Assembly (NCBI GenBank): GCA_000711775.1
Contig: ARYC01018485.1
Location: 1 to 64,000 of the forward strand
Direction of reading: 5' to 3'
Origin: Oxytricha trifallax
Lineage: Eukaryota > Ciliophora > Spirotrichea > Sporadotrichida > Oxytrichidae
DNA: 64,000 nt
Made by a program: the position numbers and the translations under genes
The notes under the pieces: model-generated
Told to the model about the DNA's origin: nothing
Database searches by the model: none
The model's input: the letters and a program-made list of their open reading frames with translations, nothing else
In this document: positions 38,192 to 50,998 of the stretch, in pieces
Layout: each line of letters starts with the position of its first letter
Position numbering within the stretch: the stretch's first letter is position 1

Positions 38192-40070
38192 TCAAACATT
38201 TAATATATTTCCACCAGACTTGTCTGGTGGTTCATCTTCTTCTTTCTTCTCTTCTTTTTGTGACGTCTTGTCACTTTGGTCTGCAAATTCTATCTCTATA
38301 CTTTGATCAGGTACTAAGCTTACCTTTTGTACTCCTTTCTCATGCAGTACTTTAATCAGCATAACTCTATTATTGAGACAGTTGATTATGTCAATAACAC
38401 TAATTTTTTATCCTTGACCATTTTTGTAATCATTTCATTGAGGTTCTCAACAGTGATAACTTTATACAGTGATATAATCCCTTAGATCTTCGCTAGTATA
38501 TGAAGATCATTGATTGCATACGTTGTGTGTTGGTAGGATTACTTATTCTCTCTGATTCTCTTCTTTTTGGGGCTCTTTTTACTATCATATAATATTATGT
38601 CACTATCATCTGATTTCTTTTTTTGCATAAGACTTAGGTCTTTTGTCCTTGTATTTTGATGGACTACTACTTATAGTTAGTTCTCCAAATTTCCTAACTT
38701 TGTGCAGTTGTCTCTCGCTCTTCACTGACCCTTCTTTCTAGATTCTATTTGATTTTTTTCTCTCTGGTTCTTAATCTTCATCCACTCTTTACATTAGCTT
38801 TTGTCCAAGTTCAGCTTTTTGAAATTCTGAGATTGGTTTTGCTTCATGAATAGCCCTTTTGTATACATTGGGCTCTTTTTATGCTTCTTGTATGGATAAG
38901 TTAGTATCTTTAATATCTTCCATGTGTACTGCTGGGTGTTCTATGGCATCAAGCAGTGTTTATTCTGTTATCACTACCTCATGTACTATGCTTTAAGTAT
39001 CATCCACCTTATCGGGTGGTTGAACTACTGTAGCTGCAGGCTATGTGAGATCATCTTTTTACTATTAGATCTCTTGAACAATCATTTTCTCTTTTTCTTC
39101 TTCCTACTATATTGCTATATGGGAAGATGGTTCCTATGCTAGTGTAATATTTTAACTTTCAGACCTAAATTATGATTTATCCTTTGTAGAAATCACTGAA
39201 TCCGCAATTTTCTTTGCCTCTGTAGGGACTTACATAATTGCCTTAGTGCTACTTCGAATTACTTCATTTTGTTTAAGTTCAATAGTTTTAATAATTTATT
39301 ATTTTAATTATTATTTCTATTAATCTAACCGTTAGCTTTTTTTCAAACGGTTACTTTTCTTATCTTTGTTACAAGTTTTACATAGGAATATGTGATAGTA
39401 TCGATTAGATATTTTCAATAGACGCTTCGCCTATCTTTCTTTGGACTGGACTTGCAGCTGAGACAGTCGATTGTTCTTCAATCTCTTGTTTCAAGACAAC
39501 TAGAGTTTTCCCAGTGGTATTATACTTAGATTGTTTTACTTCTTCCATCACATGTATTTGGTGTTTGTTTCCTGTTTTCTTAGTTTATACTATTTGATCA
39601 CTTTGTGATGTTCCTGAGAATGGTGCCCTGATTTACTCCCGCTAGGTTTGATTCTGCGAGTTTATCTATTGGGTGTCTTTCTTCTTTGGTGGGACTACTT
39701 ATTAACACATGACTTACATATCCAATGACAGGTATGTGTTGGACATTTATGATTCGTAGTCTCCATATTTTTAGAAGATTGTATTTGCAAACTTCTTAAG
39801 TAGACTTGCTACTTGTCGGATATCCTTTTTAAGGGCTGCTTTTACAATGTAGGCTTGTTCATGGATTGTTAGACCTTCTATTATTAAGGTATCGAAGATA
39901 GTGTCTCCTTTATCACCTAGGTCCATGTCTAGTCCATCGTCAAGTAGGTTTCGAATATTGGAATTACTTAACTTTACAAAGTTAGTGGTTTTCGTGATAT
40001 GTTCTATCTATTAACTTTTTAATTATATAATTTATTTTATAAAAAAAAACTAAGCATAATTAGACTCTAA
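38192..40070 (-). CDS. Large charged protein gene, three frame breaks, unknown family
   Basis: The best-supported gene by length. In coding order: frame 1 is open 40070-39282 (263 codons) with LLDDGLDMDLGDKGDTIFDT, EGLTIHEQAYIVKAALKKDI, RQVASLLKKFANTIF and EEVKQSKYNTTGKTLVVLKQ; frame 2 is open 39490-38609 (294 codons) with VVQPPDKVDDTQSIVHEVVI and RVDEDQEPERKKSNRIQKEG; frame 3 (to 38359) has KKSPKKKRIRENKQSYQHTT and TVENLNEMITKMVKDKK; frame 2 resumes to TGA 38192-38194 with LHEKGVQKVSLVPDQSIEIE and a Lys/Glu/Pro-rich tail. The frame 2 to 3 and 3 to 2 changes sit at runs of seven and six A and would each be repaired by one base. The protein (~600 residues) is Lys/Glu/Gln-rich and probably largely disordered. 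No start ATG is visible; the 5' end may be in another segment. Confidence 0.72.
38211..38230. other. Perfect 9-bp-arm hairpin in the 3' coding end
   Basis: CCACCAGAC-TT-GTCTGGTGG is a perfect inverted repeat. It falls in the codons for PPDKSGG just before the stop of the minus-strand gene, so it may be coding coincidence or a transcript hairpin near the 3' end. Confidence 0.6.
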
Positions 40071-41545
40071 TCACTCTTAATAATAATAACAGAGTTTATA
40101 CTCATAATATAATTCATAATTTTTTATTGATGTAGCAAATGGGCTCAGAATTGAATAAGACATAAATAAAGAGATTGAATTGGCTTTACATTGTGATTGC
40201 CAAATGGTTGCAAATGATGCAAGCAGTTAATCAGAAGTTAGTTAATCACTTAAAAGACTTGCCTTAATTATAACAGATGCTATGATAAAATCGCTGGATA
40301 ATATACAAAATAAAGATTCTTATAATATTATATTTGAAAATAATTAAAAGAAATAATTTCATGATAACTTAATTGCAGAATAAAGAGTATTAACTAGATA
40401 GAGCTGTGAATAAATCATAATTATGCAAAAGTTTTTATAAATTGTGAATGTGATACATAAACATTGAATTTACTATATAAACAATACTATTCAATTAGTC
40501 AAGTGTAAGTTATTTAAAATGGGGACATTAATTTTGCAGTCAACATCTTTTATGCACAAACTGCGTTATATAAATCATGAATGAAATTCTTTCGATAAAA
40601 TTGCATCTATTTATGATTAATGTATATTTATATGATCTTATTTCATTTTTTAGTACTTCTAATCATTATAAACTAATGGATGTTAGAAAACTTAATTTTG
40701 AAAACTGAAGTATTACTGTCAAAGCTCACCTGAAGATATATAACGATTTTGAGTAGTAACTAACTATTTAAATTAAATACAATTAAGTATTGTTAATGAA
40801 TCGTTTAACAAATTAGTCCGAATGAAATAATTGATTTAGATGAATTAACAATTGTTTATCAGGTAGTCGGTTTTAATTTCTTAAACTTTTAAAAGATAAT
40901 TGATGACTAGAATTGTGAAAAAATTAATTAAACGATAGATAAATTGGAGGACATTGAGTTATGTTAGAGGAATATCAAGATATATTACAATAATAAATTG
41001 AATTTCAGAGCGATAAAATAAAACTTGAAGAAATAAGAAATTAATGGAATGATGATAAGTTATATTACATGCTTAGTATGTGAATAAATTTCAAGTATTA
41101 TTTCATTTATATTTTGATTATGTAATATTAAATATTCGGTAAATCATTGTTCACTTTAAAATATTTAAATGTATGATGATTAAACTAAAAAATTAACAAT
41201 CACCAGAAATTAGAAATATAATACCTTACTAATCTAAAAATCAAGATTCAATAAACTCTAAACGAAAGAATAAACAAGGAATAATTATTTATAACTTTAA
41301 ATTAAAACTACATAAACACATATTAAAATTTGAACAACTACATTTAAGCTAGTAATAACTCAACCAATATTTCTTTATCATCAGCTTCCACTTACTGATA
41401 GAAATTGGCTTCAAAGGGCAATGAATACTCAAATCATTATGATATCTTTTGCAATTTGAAATGCTTGGAGTCTAGTTCAAATCTTACAATTAATATTCAG
41501 ATAGTAACCTGTTGAGTAAGACTTAGATAAATGAGGGCAAGGAAT
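40071..41545. other. AT-rich spacer
   Basis: AT-rich DNA upstream of the 38-40 kb gene. No supportable promoter, frame or repeat. Confidence 0.45.
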
Positions 41546-42250
41546 TCAACTTAAATGAGTAAATATGCATGATTGTTCATATAAAATTAAAGGAGTCGTA
41601 AAAATAGTAATTATAATTTGTAAAAATAATAGTAAGATGCAGAGTTATTTACAGACTTAATAAGTGTTGTTATAGCAAACGAAAACATTAAAATCATATT
41701 ACTGTAATAAGACATTGATTTTTGGAGTGTCATATACTCTCAATAAGAGTTGATTCATCTGATTGAGTAATTAAAATAGTTAAAATAGAACAGTAGCCTT
41801 GGTGGGAATTAATACATAAGAATAATTACAAATAGGAAAAAAATAAATCAAATGCAAATAAAAATAAAAATCCAACGATTTTTTAGAAGGTTTAAATTAA
41901 CAATCATTCAGAAATAAGTTCTCTTTAAATCTAAGAAAAATACACTTAAGTAAAGTTAAATATATTTTGTTTTAAACAAGAAATATATATCTATACCCTA
42001 TACGGAAAGTAATTTCACTTGCTATTTTAGTTCTGTTGAAAGTGATCTGGCATGACTTTCTATATATACGATTAAAACAAGTTCTTTTCCATTCAATAGT
42101 GGCAGTCTTCAAAATATACTATTCTGGTTTTTACCAAAGGATTCCTCTCATTTTTAAGTAAGACATAGGCGAGTTAGCTTTATATAGTTTGTAAAATTAA
42201 TTATCTTGGTATTGGACTTTTGTGTTGTATCCACCCTTAGCTGTTGTCAT
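41546..42250 (-). CDS. Long open frame, only the N-terminal third coding-like
   Basis: ATG at 42248-42250 (minus) to TGA 41546-41548 gives 234 codons. The first ~75 residues look like protein (TTAKGGYNTKVQYQDNQFYK, MRGILWQKPEQYILKTATIE); the rest is Phe/Leu/Ile/Tyr-dominated as expected of AT-rich DNA. A GTGGCAG word at about 42105 lies within it. Either a gene segment at 42020-42250 followed by non-coding DNA, or a chance frame. Confidence 0.25.
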
Positions 42251-43049
42251 AGTTTGAAAGCTTACTAGGCTAGACGTGAGCATCTGTTTGGACAACTCTT
42301 CAATATGAGGAAGGCAATTATCAAGAATAAGCGACTTGAGAAAATAATTCTCTGATCAAACTCCTATAAACTAATTTTGATTGATTATTTTGAAAATATA
42401 TAATATCGAAGTCATTTTACAATAAAATATAATTTTTAAATATAAAATGTTTATTTGTATTTGATTTTTTAAATATGAGTCCTTAAAAGGAGTGCTGATA
42501 TTTCCTTGAAGAATAGTTATTTAAAAATGAAACATTTAATTCTTATTTTTTTAAAAAAATTTTAGATCAATTAAAAAGTAAAATTACCTATTTATTTAAT
42601 TAAATAGGTTTCTCTAAAAAAGTTTATAAGTAAACTTGTTCATACATTTTCAAATCAATCTTCTAGAAAACCAACCAATTGAATTTGAATTAATATTCGT
42701 AATTTATAAATATTTTAAGATCATTATATTCTTAAATTTAAGAATATATATTTATTTTCTTAAATAATTCATTATTAACAGTAAAGATATAATATTTACT
42801 TCATTATCTAATATGAGAACAAAATATAGGAGAAATGAGTTATGCAAGAGGTAAAAAAATATATTTATAATATAATGAATATTTTATATAATATAATAGA
42901 ATTAATTATATGTTTACATTGAGGTCTCTGAGGTCTACATATATTTTTATGTAAATACTTAAAAGTCAATATCTTTTAATTTAATAACACTCTATCTTAT
43001 TTATCATGAAGAGGTAGTAGATTTTTCAATTATCAAACCTGAATTTGAC

Positions 43050-44440
43050 CATGTTAATTTTAAGATTCAGTTTCTTTCTTTTATAACTTCTTTTCTAAGG
43101 TCTGTATGTGTCTCTTCCGCTTTATTCATGCATTTGTAGTTCTCATGCCGCTTAAACACTGCTATGATTTTATGTTTGAAATCTTAAAATTAATATATAT
43201 TTTTCTAATAGTTTGCATCATCTCCTTACTTAGGTGTTCTTTTCTGTTTTTTTCTTTCATTATTAATATACTTCAAATCACAATGCAATAATTAAAGGCA
43301 AGGATGTCTTTTAATTGGAGTTAAATATCAATGATGTCTTAAATTTAGGAATTTCGTTTGAAGTCAATGTGAATGCATTTGCCTAAGCAAACCATTAATT
43401 CATTATATAATTATACTTGTTTAAATTTATTGTATAAGGAGAGTCTTGTATACTTCATTGATGTCTTTTTAATAAAGATGGTATTAGCATGTCTTATTCT
43501 TTAATTCTGTTCTGTTTCTGTAGAAGTTACTCACTTGATTTTTTAGGCATATTGGACTGTCAGGTAATGGACTCTGAACCAAGTTCTGTTATGGGAAAAA
43601 GGGTCTCATCTCATTTCGCAGTGTTAAACAGACAATTGTTTTTTTGTTTATTCTATTTATGTGTATTCATAGTGTAGTTTATTGTCATGGTAAGATAACC
43701 ATTAATTGGAAAAATAAACTTACTCGTTGTTCCGTATTAGGTTGTTAGTATTGCTGGTATACTTCACTTTGGATTTTTATTCCTATTAAATAGTACTTTT
43801 GGAGGTTAGGTACAAGACATAGAATTTTTGTTTTTCTGATCTCAAGGAGAAGTACTTTTTCGAAAAAGAATATTATATAAATTTCTATAAGAGTAAAAGT
43901 TTTTTGGGGCATGTTCTTTCCACTGAATAAGTTTATGTGTTACTTTTCTTATTGTTTGTCAACATTTTGTTAGAATTTTTCTTACTGGCAAGCAAAATTT
44001 TCATCCTATTTAGTATAGTAGATTTTAGGGTTCAAAAGTTTATGATTAGAGTAGTACCAGTGCATGTTATCTATTTTTGCCTTTTTGGAACTCTTAGGAA
44101 CTGATGTCCGGCCTTTAAGTGTCCAATAATAACCACTCTAAAACTAGTGATTACGTTCTGTTATGTGTTTTTCTTTTAAAAGTGAAGTATTATGGTTATT
44201 ATGTGAAAGGGATTTCTAGGTTGTTTTAGAGTACTTCTAGTATCATGATTATTTTAGGCTCGGTCTTAATTAAAATAGGACACAGAATGATATCAATGCC
44301 TATTATCAAATTTCGGTTTGAGCAGTGATATTTATTACAAACTTAATAGAATTAGTCAAGTGCATTATTGAATTCTACTTCGAAACTTCCTTCAGGATCT
44401 TGGAAGTAGTCTTGGTAATGAATTAATATATTTTGTTAGT
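43050..44440 (-). CDS. Coding-like tract, unknown, frame-broken
   Basis: The plus strand is T-rich; minus frames in coding order read HYQDYFQDPEGSFEVEFNNA and CSNRNLIIGIDIILCPILIK (near 44330-44430), VPKSSKKAKIDNMHWYYSNH and NFACQQEKFQQNVDKQQEKQ (43920-44130), LRSEKQKFYVLYLTSKSTIQ and VYFSNQWLSYHDNKLHYEYT (43660-43860), MPKKSSEQLLQKQNRIKEQD (near 43520), and FKHKIIAVFKRHENYKCMNK plus AEETHTDLRKEVIKERN (43070-43190). Frames 44160-43690 are open for about 160 codons in one frame while a second frame is equally convincing over part of it. Gene identity unknown; at least five frame changes. Confidence 0.42.
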
Positions 44441-46199
44441 ATAATCAAAATCTGACAAGTAAATTTCTAATATTATAATAAAGAATAGATTGTAAGAATT
44501 TGTAATATTTATTGGATATTTAGTTATTTTTTAAAGGTTTATATGAATTATACAAAAATAAGGGTACTGGTGATTTACTTTAATTTAGAAACTTCTTTAA
44601 AAATAGTTCTTTTACATAGTATTTTATTCGTACCTTCATAAAATACATAATTATTTACCTTGAGTCATCAAATGTTTTTTTTCTCCAACACATTTTAAAA
44701 TTAAAATGTAATTTTGGCAAGAAAACCAGCAATCGCTTATTGTATGAGTTCTATCGCTCATTCATAAATTATACGGATCTAATTTATCTTTTTGTGTATT
44801 AAATTTAAATCATCAGTTCAATATAGGTCTCTAAAATTTCCCAATTAGTTAATTTTTTTTAATTGTAAAAATAAATATTTAAGTTTTTTATACTGAAATA
44901 ATACTGGCTATAATAAATTAATAGAAATATGGCTAGCCATTGTCGTGACTAAATATTGTAGTTTTTAAGAATCAAGCATTTCTTACTTTTGCAAGACTTT
45001 TATTGGGTAAATTTCAAAAATAACAATTAAGGTTATTTTAATTTTTTAAAATTTACTTTAAACTTTCTATCAAAACTTTAAAATCATTGATTTTATTAGT
45101 ATGATATTAATAAATATGAGTTGATTATATTAATTATACAATAATTTGATAACTTTTTGTGTTTAAACAGTGTAATTATAGTAATATTACAAAAATAATT
45201 TAAAATTTGGAGCAGTTTTTTTGAAAATGCCTTCAAGTTAATTTATTTTATTTCTAATGATTATTTTACTCTTTAAATTTACTTAAAAATATTAATAAAT
45301 CTGGATTCATGCCAAATTACATAATAAAACTTTATTTTAAATGCATTAACTTTTAATTTTTATTAAATATTAATCAATTTATAACATAATGCCATACTTT
45401 TCATATATATCTGAAGTTATTTAAATTCTCTATATACTATTTTATACATTAAATATGTTAATGCTCTAATATTAATATGACTTAGTTTTAATTTTTTGAA
45501 ATATTTACTTTAATTATTGAGTGGAGAGGTAGTTATTTAGTTTCCATAATTGACTTATTGAAATAGATCTTGATAATTGGCATTTAGGGGATAATTTGAA
45601 AATAGTCAAGCTGAATTTTGAAACAAAACTCCTAAAATTTATAGACTGAATTAATTTAAATAAAAGCTAAAACAAAAATCTTTTAAAAAGCATTTTTGAA
45701 TCTCGTTGATCAGCATTTGATTCAACTGAATTTTTAGATGATCTAAGATGTGTTTTTATGATCATAGAATTATAGCAGGTGTTTATATATGTGATAGCAT
45801 GATAAAAACAATGTAAATATCTGTTATTTATTTTATTATTGCTGAGCAATGATAATAAATTTTTAAATGTCAGCATGGATTTTTGAACATAGTGATACAA
45901 ACTCCAAAAGTATTCAAGAAGTTGTATTCTGGATATTAAATGGACTGGTGCAAGTGTAGACTATTCTTGTGACACATTAACTTCAAGAAAAAATATTATA
46001 TTTTCTATCCATTTAGAGCCCTAAAACCCTTTAAAAATAGTTCATTAAAATTTTAAAATGTTTATTTAAATGCTTACAATAATTTAACTTACGATCTCAT
46101 TTATTTAAAGATTTGCATATGAGAAGTTTATACAGTTTATAATTAATGTTTAATAAATATTGAAATGTAATTTCAATATTTATAAAAGCTGTATCCTAA
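44441..46199. other. AT-rich spacer
   Basis: AT-rich DNA. A 77-codon minus frame at 45667-45900 exists without matching composition in its surroundings; not called. Confidence 0.45.
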
Positions 46200-46800
46200 A
46201 TTTTGAGTTTGAATCAAATTGATCAAATTGATCAAATCGATCTTCGTTAGAAATAAATTCGACACTGACTTCATAAATGGTGGTAATATTGTTATTTTAT
46301 TGTTTAGAATGTAGTTTTATCCAATTTCAATAAGTCTTGAAGTAAATGAAAAAGATGTGTTATCATTGGTAGTATGCTAGAGAGGACTCATTTTAGATTA
46401 GGATAGGTTTCAGGATCTTCTATGATTAATTCTTACATGTAATTATTGGTAAAGATGGCTAAATCATTAATGTGTTACTTAATAGCCAAGGATATTTTAT
46501 TCAAATATTTACAAATTAAAACACTAGTATGTATTGTACATTAACAGCACAGTGATAAATTATACTCTACAACAATCTGAATTTACCCATACTTTAAACA
46601 GCTTAAATATTCCAAAAGTTAAGCCACCTTGAAAATAACACTTTTCGATATGCATTTGAGAGCTTGAACATCAACGCAGGGTATGACAGCAGTATAGGCG
46701 GTTTTGTTGTAGAGTAACACTTTCTTACTATTTTGTTGATGAGGTATTAAGATCCTCCGCAAATTAATTATTTATAATTAGCTAGAATAGCTAAGGTCAA
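46200..46800 (+). pseudogene. Second beta-helix-type fragment
   Basis: Plus frames read NNTFRYAFESLNINAGYDSS followed by IGGFVVEQ at about 46635-46720, similar in pattern to the NFKVGYDGGFI piece inside the 6.8-kb element near 19800. Upstream pieces include LQQSEFTHTLNSLNIPKV and LLNSQGYFIQIF. TGA codons interrupt between pieces. A short decayed relative of the 14.9-20.8 kb beta-helix sequence, here without visible inverted repeats. Confidence 0.4.
46214..46242. repeat. Short tandem repeat, 9-bp unit
   Basis: Three near-identical copies of a 9-mer: caaattgat, caaattgat, caaatcgat. Confidence 0.8.
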
Positions 46801-47149
46801 CCTAAAAAATAAATCGCTTACCTAAAGCAAAAAACCCACAATGTATTGAAAAATTATAAGTTTAATTAATTTAATTTAGGTTAGCCGAATAAGTTAAAGA
46901 ATGATTCACAGTATCTATAAGTTTCAATTAATAAAAATTTATTATTATGAAATAATCTTTTGATTATTTGAATTTTAGTATAAATCTATACTTACCTTAT
47001 ATATTATCTTATTCATAATTTTGCTTTCATAAGTGACCAATATGAATTATAGATTAAAGAAGTATGATGGCTGTTTATAATTTTCATAAGTTTTCTATTA
47101 ATCTAAATTAATTAACTTTACATTTGTAGTAAAATTAAATTGAATTAAA

Positions 47150-48699
47150 TTAAATGATCAACTCGATTCGATCTTTGGGACCCTGTTGTAAAGTAAAGGG
47201 TCATATGCCCTGAAGGCTAATCATTTTCTTCTATTTTGTTTTCTGTTTCTGTTATTGTGCTTTCTTGATTGTCATCAGTTTCTCTCTCTCTCTGTAAAGT
47301 TTTCTTCAGTTTTCTTCTTATAGAAGAAGATTTTGGTGCCGTTGAGACTTGCTATTGTTCCTCGTATTTTCGATTTATCTCAATCGTTGATAAAGAGTAG
47401 ACTTATTAGAAGTATGTTATCTTGTGAGAATTTATGAAGTTCACAGCTGAATATGATATTATATGTTAGTTGATGTCAGACTTGAAGAATTAAACTCGTC
47501 TAGCAGTGACTCTGAGGAGTAGTATGAGTTTGTTCTTAATTATTTAGGACTGATCAAGGCTTTCTTTTATTTTTAATTTTTCCACGTCGTCGTTTTTTTC
47601 TTTTGCTAGTTTGAAAAAATTTATGAAATTTAGTTTACAAGCTTTGAAACAACATAAGTTAGGCCTCTGGTAGTCTCTACCTAGAGTCCCTTATTTTAGG
47701 TTTCTCAGTGCTAGTGTCGATGAGTTATTTTTTGTTGCATTGTGTTTGAGTTTTTCCATAGTTTATTAAATTAATGCCAGTCCAATGAGAAGTTGAACTT
47801 CATTTGTAACTCAAGTACTCTTTCTAATTTTCTTGTAGTACTCTTCATCCCATTCAGTGAAGGTCATTGCGTTAGAGTGGATCATTTGTTATATAGGTTA
47901 GGTTCTTATTTAATATTATTTATTTTGTAAAGTTTATTAAATGGATCACTTAAAATTCTTGGGAAATCTTATTAATGTTCTACTATTATATAAGTTAGAT
48001 AAAGTGTGTCATCACTAAATGTAATACCTTTTCGTCAAACAATAATCTTTTCATATTTGATGGTGGGGTCTTGAGTTTGAGTACTACCTAGTCTGATTAG
48101 TCAGTTCCCCATTCTTCACTGAGACTGGGGAAGAATCGTCTTCAAATGTTTAGCTCTCTCTGAACTCTTTACCGCTCTTATAAGGTAAGTCAGTGTATAT
48201 ATAATGGGTTTAATCTGTCTATTTATTGTAGCTCTTAAATTCTCTGGACAAGTTTGTTTGAGTCTGAGTAGAAACTTTGTTCTTTTTTAAGTTTGTATAG
48301 TCGATCAAATTGCTACCACATAGGTATGTCTTACTCCTGCTTCTTTTCTTCTTTAGTGGAAGCTTGAGGTTGAAACTGGGTAGATTTCATATGTGAATGA
48401 AGATGGAAGCTTTATAGAGATCTCCCTGCTTACTTGTTTCTAGACTATTTTGTTCTCTTAAAAGGCTGGTGTTCAATATACGGAACTATTTCCATTGCCA
48501 GTTCTTTTGTCTGTTAATGTAGCAAGGTTAAGGAGAGTTTATTTTCCAAAGAGAGTTGTACAATTTTGGAAATATGTTTTGGTTTATTATTATCTGATTA
48601 GCAAAAATGTCAGTCTTTCGATTGTGTGATGAGACCTCAGCAATTATCGTCAATGTAGTGGTATAATGCCTCTGTATTATGCTCGATATTAGCATTCAT
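47150..48699 (-). CDS. Coding-like gene, charged coiled-coil protein, frame-broken
   Basis: The minus strand reads, in coding order from ATG 48699: MNANIEHNTEALYHYIDDN; AEVSSHNRKTDIFANQIIIN through LREQNSLETSKQGDLYKASI; KSTQFQPQASTKEEKKQEQD, PMWQQFDRLYKLKKEQSFYS and DSNKLVQRIQELQQIDRLNP (about 70 codons); LPYKSGKEFRESQTFEDDSS; FTEWDEEYYKKIRKS; YSSESLLDEFNSSSLTSTNI; and a final long frame with STAPKSSSIRRKLKKTLQRE, ITETENKIEENDQPSGHMTL and LYFTTGSQRSNRVDHLIQ. The plus strand is correspondingly pyrimidine-rich. Blocks are separated by single-frame shifts. Highly charged, Gln-rich, likely coiled coil plus disordered tail; family unknown. The next gene downstream on the map (48.9-50.6 kb) is divergent from it. 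Confidence 0.5.
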
Positions 48700-48899
48700 T
48701 ATAAGATTAGTCCCCTCATTCTCAGTTCAATTTAATTTAGTTTTTATAGTATGTTATGAAATTTTTAAATAAATATACTTTCTTATACAAATTTATATAA
48801 TTTGAACTTATTTATAAATTTAATAAATAGTTTGTAAAAATTAATTCATGCATCATCAGAGTATATTTATAAACTTTAGAACAATAATTATAAATGTTT

Positions 48900-50587
48900 A
48901 TTGCAGAAAGCTAAAGTAAATAGCAGCAGAAGTAATAGTAGTCTAACATAAACTAATGATGATGAAGTCGTAAACCTAAAAAGAGAGGTTGGATTATTGA
49001 TAGTGGAACTGAGGAAAACGTGCTGAATGACTCTAAATTATTCATTTAAATTTCTAACTCATAATAAAAGAAGCTTGATAAAAACTTGCCATAAATTTTA
49101 AGAATTTAATTATTAAATTATATTGATTCAGGATATTAAAAATGATACATTATTCTAACTTTCAACTTTATAAGCAGCAATTTATGATTAAAAATAAATT
49201 GTAAAAATAGTTTAAGTTATACACTTACAATTATAAAATATGGAAAGAGTTATGTTTAAGAATGTTGGAAAAATATGATCAATTGCATTCTTATATTTTA
49301 ATAAACTTGGAAAAAGATACTTCAGATTAATTTTGTTTGACTAATTAAATTGGATCAGGAAATTAACTTTATCTTAATATGTTTCCAATCAATTATCAAA
49401 TTTAGAATATAGTTCGAGTTGATAAAAATGATAATTAATTTATTTAGCAACTAAATTTAAAAGAATCAAGATTCAAGATGTTTTATAAAATTCAGATAAT
49501 ATATTAAAAAGTAAATGGTGCAAAGCTAAATCTATAGAATAAGAAAGAAGCTTGAGTAAAAATAAAAAAAATTCATAATTTATATTTAAATAACAGCAGG
49601 TGATAGGAGCATTTCAAAATGTTGCTAATAAAGAAATCCAAAATCAGTTTACTTATATTCAAATATTTACATGGGGATAAAATTATTAATTTTCAAGTTT
49701 AATGTAAGAATTTAAGAAATACATTATTTAACTAGTCTTAATTCAAAGATAAACTAAGAAAATGTAATATAGAAACATTAGAATAGTTTTATAGATAAAT
49801 TGTGAGATGCCTATATACAAAAATTCCATAAAGTTTAAACAACTATATTAATTAAATTAATAAATATAATATTTTAATCTAAGATTCTGAATCTATTAGG
49901 CATAAAAAAATGAAACATAAAATAAACCCTCAAAAATATGATTAAAACTTTACAAGCTCAAATTTTATAAATCAAAAGTTTTTTGGGGAACAATAGGATG
50001 CAATAATAAATAAGCTAAATGCCAAGGAAATGTATCAAATACTTAATTGTGGAATGCATTAATAAATGATTCAATAATTGAAATAACGAATCCGAATTTA
50101 AAGTAGCTGTTATTGATCCACCATGGAGAAGAACAATTTTCAAATTTAATTATTAAATCAGAACAACAATATAACATTTGATTCAATTTCATTTGATAAA
50201 CTTTAATGTGATAGAATTATTTTCTTATTGCCACAAACAATCAAATGTAGTAAGCAATTCAAATTATAAATTAAAAAGGATTAGAAAAATCTGGCATTTT
50301 GTATGGATTAAATAGAATGAAAATAAAATTGTGTATAACAATGTTGGCTACAATCTGAGATATGAAGCAGACTTTTCATTCAATTTAGGAAAAGAGTTCA
50401 TTTGAGAACTTAAAGATGAGTTCAGTGTTGCACTTTCACAGTAATGTCCGTAAACAAGAAATGATGCAAAAATAAACTTAAAAGTTTCAATAAACTTGTT
50501 GAAGATATGGTCCCAAATCACAAGTATTTTGACATAAATGCGATAAAGTGCAATTTTCGAAACAAAATGGAATTCTGTTGTAGATGA
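48900..50587 (+). pseudogene. MT-A70 (DPPW) adenine methyltransferase gene, frame-broken
   Basis: In order: a coiled-coil-like start (NDDEVVNLKREVGLLIVELR, near 48960); ATG 49142 to TGA 49553 (137 aa) with YDQLHSYILINLEKDTSDQF and IQNIVRVDKNDNQFIQQLNL; a long open frame to about 50120 with FINQKFFGEQQDAIINKLNA; then KVAVIDPPWRRTIFKF with the DPPW catalytic motif at 50115-50126; HFVWIKQNENKIVYNNVGYN and LRYEADFSFNLGKEF (50290-50390), matching the MT-A70 W(I/V)K..N.....GY.....E region; and FNKLVEDMVPNHKYFDINAI plus CNFRNKMEF, matching the family's C-terminal (D/E)mvPN.kY.E(I/L)FAR..N.R..W. The conserved FAR and late Trp are lost, a TGA follows KEFI, and several shifts occur. MT-A70 enzymes methylate adenine N6 in DNA or RNA; ciliate MTA1-type members act on DNA. 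Confidence 0.72.
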
Positions 50588-50998
50588 ATCAATTCAAAAA
50601 AATGCCTTAGTAGTTAAGAAAGTGAGAATTTAATGAATTAAGTAATTATTCAGTAAGTAGTAATTTTTATTTTTATATTATCTTAAATTTTTTCTCATAT
50701 TTCTGTAAAATTAAATTAAAATTGATTTTTTATTCGAACTTACAACAAGATAATATTTAATTGAAATAATTTACTGCAAAATAAAAAGTCTAATTAGCTT
50801 TAATATAATATAAAAGATTTTAATTTTTAATAAATTTATATTTATTTAAAAGTTCATTGAATTTATTTAATTCATTTTTATGATTAAACTTTTGAACAAA
50901 AAATATTTCAATTTGTTTTAAATCAATTTTTTTAATTCAATAATTAATTAGTTTTGTATATTTCTGACGTTACTTATTTATCACAGTACCTTCAAATA

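Noticed and set aside
41546-41990. C-terminal two thirds of the 234-codon minus frame
   Set aside because: Composition is almost only Phe, Leu, Ile, Tyr and Cys, as expected from AT-rich DNA with a single stop codon.
47290-47302. CT microsatellite (tctctctctctct) as a regulatory element
   Set aside because: It lies inside the minus-strand coding-like block encoding QRERE and is explained as Arg/Glu codons.
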